From the NCBI RefSeq assembly GCF_006442315.1, contig NZ_VFVY01000006.1:124001-188000 (forward strand): DNA of 64,000 nucleotides, written 5' to 3'. Below, one piece after another: positions 58,901 to 64,000 of the stretch. How positions within the stretch are numbered: position 1 is the first letter of the stretch; each line of letters opens with the position of its first letter. Origin of the DNA: Mesorhizobium sp. B2-3-4. GTDB lineage: Bacteria; Pseudomonadota; Alphaproteobacteria; Rhizobiales; Rhizobiaceae. The notes below the pieces were generated by a model that had not been told where the DNA came from, did no database searches, and saw only the letters and a program-made list of their open reading frames with translations. The position numbers and the translations under genes are program-made.

Positions 58901-61870
58901 CTAGTTGCGGACCCCGTCGATTCTGGCCAGCGCATGGTCCCGGCTGGCCGTGTAGAGGACCTCGTCCGGCTTTAGATCGATGGCCTTCCGGATGCTCTTG
59001 AGCGCGGCCTCATAGGCCGCCGCGGCACCGGCCTTGTCGCCTTGGTCCTCGAGCACATAGCCCGTCTTGACCCGCGCATTGTAGACGGCGAAATCGAATT
59101 CCGGGGCTTTGGGTTCGATGGAAGCCGCGGTCGCCGCGGCTGTTTCGGCGGCCTTGTAGAGCTTCATGGCGTCCTGCGGGAAATTCTGCGTGTAGGAATC
59201 GGCGACTTCGACATAGGCCTCGTAGAGATCGCGCAGGCTGTTGACGTCTTGCGGGAACTGACCGGCGAATTTCTTGGCCGCCTCCAGCCGCAGATCATTC
59301 TGAGCCCAATAGCCCTTGTAGTCGTTCATCTGGCGCTTATCGATCGCGACCCTGGAATGGAAGATGATGAGGTCGCTCTGATAGGGCTGCCTGTCCGGCT
59401 GCGCGGCGACGACCTTGGCCGCGTAGGCCAGGCCAGCCTCGTCATATTTCAGCGCGTTGGCATAGTCCTTCATCTGCGCGTAAGAGCCGGCGATCTTCGC
59501 GTGGTAGAGCGTCGCATTGTGCTGCCAGCCCATGTTCTGCGGGTCGAGCGCAGCCAGGTTCAGGGCCGCCTGATGCGCCTTCTTGGTGAATTCCAGCGCG
59601 GTGACGTCATCGGGCACGAACTCGTACCACGTAGCCATCTTCTCGTAGGACGTGACCAGGTCGGCCACCCATAGCTTGTTGGCCGCGTCCGATTGGACAA
59701 GCCGCTCGCGGATGCCGTTCGCCTCTTTGTAGGCGGCCAGTGACCGATCGGCATCCTCATGGGTAATCACGCCATCGCCGAAATAGATGGCTTGTCCCAT
59801 TCTTTCCAATGTCCCGGCGAGCCCGCGCTGCCAGGAGGTGTTCCTGGGGTCGGCCGCGATCAGCCGCCGCGTGATGGCGACCGAACTCTCGAAGGAAGCA
59901 ACCGCGCTCTCGCCGGCCGGCGTACCGCCCCCATCGGCCTGGTTCTTGTCGTACTGGACATAGCCCAGCGCGTCATAGGCCGTGGCCAGGTCGAATTGGC
60001 GCAGCGCGTTGTCCGGCATGGCGTCGGCCAGCTTCTTCGATATGTCGAGGCTCTCCTGCAACGACGCCAGCGCCTGCGGAAGCTGTTTCCTGTCCTGCTG
60101 GATCTCGCCGATCCGGCGGTCGCTGAGCGCCAGCGTGGATTGCAGTTCGTCGTCTGACGGCGTGTTGCCGACAAGCCGCGCCGCGATGTCACGCGCCGAA
60201 ACATAGGCAGCCATGGCCATCTCGTCATTGCCCTGCAGCTTGTGCAGCGCGCCCACTTTCAGGAAAGCATCGGCCTCGAGGCCGAGCGCGCCGGCAGGCG
60301 CGTCACCCGTTGCGAGCTCTTTGCGAAGTGCGAGGCCGCGTTCATAGGACGCCAATGCGGCGGTGGAGTCGCCCTGATCGCGCAGCACATCGCCGAGTTT
60401 CAGCGTACTGGCCGCGATATTGTCCTGCCATGCGGTGTTGGACGGTTCGGCCGCGGCAAGAGCGGTGGCCAGCGTTTGCTGGCGCTCATAGGCGCCGCGT
60501 CCGCCCGAGAGATTGCCGACCGTCAGATAGAGGTCGCCAAGCACGGCAAGCGATTCCAGTTGCTGCTTGCGCTGCGCTTCGGGAAGCGTGTCGCGCGCCA
60601 GGTCATCATAGAGCGCGCTCGCCTTCTCATAGCTTTCGATCGCCAGCTCGTATTTCAGGTTGGAACGGGCCGCGCCGCCGCTGATCACATGCGTGGTCGC
60701 TTCCGAAAGCGTGCGATCGACGAAATTCGCCTTGAGCGCATCGCGTGAGGTCGCATCGATCGTCGCGGCCTCGGTGAGCTTGCCGCGCGCCGTCTCGAAC
60801 GCGCCCAGATCGAGCTGACGCTGCGCTTCCCCGCGCAAGGTAGCGACCGCCGGATCGGCCGATGCCAATGTCTTCATCTGCGCGCGCACGGCGACGAACG
60901 CGTCGGCCGCCTCGGCAAGCTTCTTTCGCCGATCGTCGGCCGACAACGACTTGGCGCCCGAATCGATCAGCGCCCCGTAGAGCGGCGCCAGCGGCATGTC
61001 CTTGTCCCTGGCCAGCCGCTCGACCTCGTCGCGCAGATCCGGCGTCACATCGGCCATCGCCAGCAGCAGGCGCTCGCGTTCCGGCAGTTGGCTGGCGGTC
61101 TTGGAGGCGAAGAACATTTGCGGCAGGCCGTTCTCGACATAAGGCAGTTGCGCGCCGCGCGACAGGTCGTAGACCTCTTGCTGCACCAGGGTCAGCACCG
61201 AACGGATTTCGAGCCCATCCGTGTCGAGATATTTTGCCAGGCCCGCCGTGAACGGCGAATTCTCGCCACTGCCGTCGGCCGCGGTCGCCCCGGGAGCCGC
61301 CGAGAACGTGTAGAGCAGGTTTTCGGCCTTGCCCAGGCGACCGAGCCCGGGCCTCACCTCCTTGGCATCTTTGACGGTCAGCGCCTTGACGCCGCGGCCC
61401 GCCCCGCCGCCGCCCGCGAACGGATCGTTGCGGCAGGCATCGAGCAGGATCAGCCCGACTTTCGAGACGCTGGCGACGGTCTCGCGCACCTCTTCCAGCG
61501 GCAGGCTGGTCTGCTTCAGCGTGTCGGCCGAAGTCGCGTCGGCATCGGTTGGCAGAAGCCGGTTCTCCCCCGCTATTTCAACGCCGTGCCCGGCAAAATA
61601 GACCAGCGCGACATCGGCGCCAGCGGCGTCCTGGCGGAAATCCTCGAGCGCGCGGCGCATCCGCCTGAGGTCGCGATCGGTCTCTAGAGTGACCTGAAAA
61701 CCAAGCTTTTCCAGCGACTTCTTGATCGTCTGCGCATCATTGACCGCATTGCCCAGCGGCCGCACGTTCTTGTAGCCGTCAACGGCCATCACCAGTGCGA
61801 AACGCTGTTCGGCCAGGGCCGGAAAGACGGCCGAAAACGTCAGGATCAGGACAATCAGGAATCGCCGCAA
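58901..61870 (-). CDS. Exported caspase-family (C14) protein with TPR-like repeats
   Basis: A 989-residue protein. A TTG start at 61870 is chosen because GGGGAG lies 6 nt upstream and a clean signal peptide follows (residues 1-20, ending PALA); a GTG at 61969 would bury the signal. Residues 22-265 are a p20-like caspase domain with the predicted dyad H95 (YFAGHGVE) and C146 (LLDACRNDPF). Residues of about 330-985 are TPR-type helical repeats. It is the first gene of the three-gene unit with the FAD monooxygenase and the CHAT protein. Confidence 0.9.
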   Translation of the reverse strand: MRRFLIVLILTFSAVFPALAEQRFALVMAVDGYKNVRPLGNAVNDAQTIKKSLEKLGFQVTLETDRDLRRMRRALEDFRQDAAGADVALVYFAGHGVEIAGENRLLPTDADATSADTLKQTSLPLEEVRETVASVSKVGLILLDACRNDPFAGGGGAGRGVKALTVKDAKEVRPGLGRLGKAENLLYTFSAAPGATAADGSGENSPFTAGLAKYLDTDGLEIRSVLTLVQQEVYDLSRGAQLPYVENGLPQMFFASKTASQLPERERLLLAMADVTPDLRDEVERLARDKDMPLAPLYGALIDSGAKSLSADDRRKKLAEAADAFVAVRAQMKTLASADPAVATLRGEAQRQLDLGAFETARGKLTEAATIDATSRDALKANFVDRTLSEATTHVISGGAARSNLKYELAIESYEKASALYDDLARDTLPEAQRKQQLESLAVLGDLYLTVGNLSGGRGAYERQQTLATALAAAEPSNTAWQDNIAASTLKLGDVLRDQGDSTAALASYERGLALRKELATGDAPAGALGLEADAFLKVGALHKLQGNDEMAMAAYVSARDIAARLVGNTPSDDELQSTLALSDRRIGEIQQDRKQLPQALASLQESLDISKKLADAMPDNALRQFDLATAYDALGYVQYDKNQADGGGTPAGESAVASFESSVAITRRLIAADPRNTSWQRGLAGTLERMGQAIYFGDGVITHEDADRSLAAYKEANGIRERLVQSDAANKLWVADLVTSYEKMATWYEFVPDDVTALEFTKKAHQAALNLAALDPQNMGWQHNATLYHAKIAGSYAQMKDYANALKYDEAGLAYAAKVVAAQPDRQPYQSDLIIFHSRVAIDKRQMNDYKGYWAQNDLRLEAAKKFAGQFPQDVNSLRDLYEAYVEVADSYTQNFPQDAMKLYKAAETAAATAASIEPKAPEFDFAVYNARVKTGYVLEDQGDKAGAAAAYEAALKSIRKAIDLKPDEVLYTASRDHALARIDGVRN

Positions 61871-61876
61871 TTGAAA

Positions 61877-61882
61877 CTCCCC
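61877..61882 (-). promoter_or_regulatory. Ribosome-binding site deciding the TTG start of the caspase gene
   Basis: GGGGAG on the minus strand, 6 nt upstream of TTG at 61870. No ATG in frame gives an intact signal peptide, so this site fixes the start. Confidence 0.7.
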
Positions 61883-62014
61883 AAGCTGACTTTTCAGCTC
61901 ACACACGATTGTGACGACTGCAAGGTCTGGTTGTCGGGAAGGCCAGTCGCAGTCCGCCGCCTGGCCCACCCTCGGCCGCGCCGAGGCGAATGCCAGCCGA
62001 GGTCGAGCGTTCGA

Positions 62015-62419
62015 CTATGCGGCGTCGAAGGCGGCGCGCGCGTCGCGCACCGCGTCGTGGTTGTTTTCAGCCCACTGCAACAAATGCTGCAAGGCGCCGA
62101 ACATCGAGCGCCCAAGGTCGGTCAGGCTGTATTCGACGCTCGGCGGCTTGGTCGGGAACACTTCGCGATGCACATAGCCGTCGCGCTGCAGATCGTAGAG
62201 CGTCTGCGTCAGCATGCGCTGCGAGATGTCAGGCACCAGCCTGCGCAATTCGCCGAAGCGATAGGGCTGCTCGGCCAGGGCCGCCATCAAGAGTGAGCTC
62301 CATTTGCCGCTGAGGCCCTGAATGACGTCGCGGACCGGGCAATCGGAAAGATTGCCTCCATCGGTCATGGCTTTGTAGATCTCGAGCTTGGATCTCAGTT
62401 TGACGAGCGAGCTGTCCAC
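62015..62419 (-). CDS. HxlR family transcriptional regulator (QorR-like)
   Basis: A 134-residue winged-helix regulator with the HxlR signature CPVRDVIQGLSGKWSSLLMAALAEQPYRFGELRRLVPDISQRMLTQTLYDLQRDGYVHREVFPTKPPSVEYSLTDLG at residues 27-104. The Cys in SDCPV is the redox-sensing position in QorR/YodB relatives. The start is a GTG. It is divergent from the QorB-like gene, the same arrangement as ytfH(qorR)/ytfG(qorB) in E. coli. Confidence 0.92.
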   Translation of the reverse strand: MDSSLVKLRSKLEIYKAMTDGGNLSDCPVRDVIQGLSGKWSSLLMAALAEQPYRFGELRRLVPDISQRMLTQTLYDLQRDGYVHREVFPTKPPSVEYSLTDLGRSMFGALQHLLQWAENNHDAVRDARAAFDAA

Positions 62420-62495
62420 GGCTGGTTCCCTGCCTGTGCCTACCTCCCGAAAAACTGCCTTCTTTACGGCATTGGGTCAATTCCTATTTTAGTGC

Positions 62496-62514
62496 TGGTC
62501 TCTTTCTGAGACCA
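62496..62514. promoter_or_regulatory. Candidate HxlR operator
   Basis: TGGTCTC (62496-62502) and GAGACCA (62508-62514) are perfect inverted arms with a 5-nt spacer in the gap between the divergent HxlR and QorB-like genes. Operator function is inferred from position and symmetry. Confidence 0.6.
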
Positions 62515-62554
62515 CCATCCGAACCGCCTCTCCGGCGCAACGTCAGGACCTCCC

Positions 62555-63445
62555 ATGACCGACACCCTTCTTGTCACCGGCGCGTCCGGCCAACTCGGCC
62601 GCAGCGTCGTCAATCACCTCTTGGACACATTCAACGTACCGGCGGCCCGGATCATCGCCACCACTCGTACGCCGGCCAGCCTCGCCGATCTGGCCGCGCG
62701 CGGCGTCACGGTCCGCGAGGCCGATTTCGACAATCGCGCCTCGCTCGCCGAGGCCTTCGCGGGCGCCGATCGGGCCCTGATCATCTCGACCAACGAGCTG
62801 GCCATCCAGGGAAAGCGTCGCGAACAGCAGACCGCCGCGGTCGCGGCCGCAAAGCAGGCTGGCGTCGGCCATCTGCTTTACACTTCGCTGCCCAACACCG
62901 AGCCGGGTTCAGCTGTGCTTTTTGCTCCCGACCACTACGACACCGAGCAGGCGATCAAGGCCAGCGGCATTGCCTACACGATCTTCCGCAATGGCTGGTA
63001 CGACGAGAACCTGTTCATGGCCATGCCGCAGATCCTCGCATCGGGTCATTGGTATACGTCGGCGGGCGAAGGTGCCATTTCCTATGGCGCGCGTGACGAT
63101 TACGCCGCGGCCATAGCTGCTGGGCTCGCCTCGGGCGCCAGCGAGAGCAAGACTTACACGCTGACAGGCCCCAAGGCCTATACGTCGGCCGAAGTCGCCG
63201 CGCTCGTCACCGAAGTCACCGGCAAGCCGATCCAGGTCGTCCAGCTCTCCGATGAGGCGCTGACCGAGGGCATGAAGGCGGCTGGTCTTCCAGAGCCGAT
63301 CGCCAGGCTTCTGGTGTCCTTCGACGCTGCGACACGCGCCGGCGACCTTGGCATGGTGACGGGCTCGGTCGAGACGCTTTCCGGCCGGAAGTCCGTCCCG
63401 CTGAAGCAGTTCCTGGAAGCCAACAAGGCCGCCCTGGCCGGTTGA
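62555..63445 (+). CDS. NAD(P)H:quinone oxidoreductase QorB-like (NmrA/SDR fold)
   Basis: A 296-residue Rossmann protein with LLVTGASGQLGRSVVNHLL at the N-terminus, the basic NADPH-selecting residues in ATTRTPASL, and the middle segment HLLYTSLPNTEPGSAVLFAPDHYDTEQAIKASGIAYTIFRNGWYDEN typical of QorB. It reduces quinones with NADPH, protecting from electrophile stress. The divergent HxlR gene probably represses it. Confidence 0.9.
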   Translation: MTDTLLVTGASGQLGRSVVNHLLDTFNVPAARIIATTRTPASLADLAARGVTVREADFDNRASLAEAFAGADRALIISTNELAIQGKRREQQTAAVAAAKQAGVGHLLYTSLPNTEPGSAVLFAPDHYDTEQAIKASGIAYTIFRNGWYDENLFMAMPQILASGHWYTSAGEGAISYGARDDYAAAIAAGLASGASESKTYTLTGPKAYTSAEVAALVTEVTGKPIQVVQLSDEALTEGMKAAGLPEPIARLLVSFDAATRAGDLGMVTGSVETLSGRKSVPLKQFLEANKAALAG

Positions 63446-63450
63446 AACCC

Positions 63451-63480
63451 GCGCGGCGGGACGTTCTCCTCCCGCCGCGC
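63451..63480. terminator. Stem-loop between convergent genes
   Basis: GCGCGGCGGGA (63451-63461) and TCCCGCCGCGC (63470-63480) are perfect 11-nt arms with an 8-nt loop, between the QorB-like gene and the convergent epimerase-like gene. It touches the stop codon of the latter. A T-run is weak, so termination strength is uncertain. Confidence 0.6.
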
Positions 63481-64000
63481 TATTTCGGCGTCCTGACCAG
63501 TCCGAGCCGGACCAGGCTTTCTCCGGTGGCGGCAAGCGCGTCCTCGCGTGAGCGCGGCGTCCAGCCGAGCATGCGTACCGCCTTGGCATTGGTGGCGTTC
63601 TTGACCTTGCCGAGTTCCGTCACGAGTTGCGCGGCTTCCGCATTGAACAGCCCCACCACCCGCACCAGCCAATCGGGCAACTCCCGCGTCGAGACACGCG
63701 AGGCGGCCGCACCCAGCCGCGTCTTCACGGTTTGCGCGATCGCCCGCACGGTCATGAAATCGCCGGCAACAGCCAAAAACCGCTCGCCCTTGGCGACGGG
63801 ATCGATCATCGCGCGCACATGCAGGTCCGCCACGTCGCGCGCGTCGACGACACCGAAGGACAGGCGTGGCAAGCCGGGCATGGCGCCGTTCATCATGCGC
63901 TGGACGAAGGCGGTGGAGGTCGAATGGTCGGAGCCCAGCACAGGCCCGAAAATGCCGACCGGATTGACGACCGAGAGCTCCAGGCCGCCGCCTTCGGCGG
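63480..64000 (-). CDS. NAD-dependent epimerase/dehydratase-like protein (5' end outside the window)
   Basis: The C-terminal 173 residues of an extended SDR/aldehyde-reductase-type protein. The reading frame continues without a stop to the window end, where LELSVVNPVGIFGPVLGSDHS gives the family's substrate-binding region (the R/NP-x-x-x-[FVY]GP motif). FGVVDARDVADLHVRAM and the later LGWTPRSREDAL are also typical. The cofactor-binding N-terminus and the YxxxK motif lie beyond 64000. A GTG at 63941 is not the real start. Confidence 0.85.
   Translation of the reverse strand, partial: AEGGGLELSVVNPVGIFGPVLGSDHSTSTAFVQRMMNGAMPGLPRLSFGVVDARDVADLHVRAMIDPVAKGERFLAVAGDFMTVRAIAQTVKTRLGAAASRVSTRELPDWLVRVVGLFNAEAAQLVTELGKVKNATNAKAVRMLGWTPRSREDALAATGESLVRLGLVRTPK

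Noticed and set aside
61871..61969. A GTG start at 61969 for the caspase-family gene
   Set aside because: It would place 33 polar residues ahead of the signal peptide, whereas the TTG at 61870 has GGGGAG at ideal spacing.

Overview
The window looks like a chromosomal segment of an alphaproteobacterium of the order Rhizobiales, most likely Mesorhizobium or a close relative. The inference rests on high GC, a full 14-gene nuo operon ending in birA-rnj with mce and a DUF1467 gene nearby, the aerobic (cob-type) cobalamin pathway, a BA14K-family protein, and palindromic repeat elements of a rhizobial style. No plasmid, phage or symbiosis-island marker was seen.

Region 1 (1-21.3 kb, almost all minus strand): the proton-pumping NADH:quinone oxidoreductase (complex I) operon runs nuoA-B-C-[four-helix bundle cassette]-D-[small secreted protein]-E-F-[helix-hairpin-helix protein]-[pentapeptide-repeat protein]-G-H-I-J-K-L-M-N. 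It continues into birA and rnj (ribonuclease J). Four accessory genes are interleaved among the 14 core genes. An MBL-fold hydrolase on the opposite strand separates rnj from mce and a DUF1467 membrane protein.

Region 2 (21.3-39.1 kb, mostly plus strand): after a divergent YcaQ-type DNA glycosylase-like gene come a sigma-70-like promoter and a cobalamin riboswitch. They lead a long cobalamin gene cluster: DUF1636-cobW-cobN-cobG-cobH-cobI-cobJ-(cobK on the opposite strand)-cobL-cobE-cobM-cobA-cobB, then the lower-loop genes cobV (cobS) and cobU (cobT). The cluster covers most steps from uroporphyrinogen III to the a,c-diamide plus cobalt insertion and loop assembly. cobF, the CobS/CobT chelatase partners, cobO, cobP, cobQ, cobC and cobD are absent and must lie elsewhere if the pathway is complete. 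cobN and cobG carry in-frame insertions of a palindromic repeat element.

Region 3 (39.1-54.8 kb): mixed housekeeping and accessory genes. These are an MFS transporter, tRNA-Lys(CTT), a PhzF-like protein, a MacA/MacB-type ABC efflux set, an LprI-like secreted protein, a CPA1 antiporter, a NUDIX protein with an endonuclease/exonuclease/phosphatase protein, a BA14K protein, a membrane-anchored alpha/beta hydrolase, ilvC with an upstream TetR regulator, and a MarR/glutathione S-transferase divergent pair with three copies of one palindrome between them.

Region 4 (54.8-64 kb): a tight minus-strand unit of an exported caspase-TPR protein, a FAD-dependent monooxygenase and an exported CHAT-TPR protein. 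This pairing of two different clan CD peptidase folds is the most system-like unexplained unit in the window. It is followed by a divergent HxlR regulator / QorB-like oxidoreductase pair and an NAD-dependent epimerase-like gene cut by the window end.
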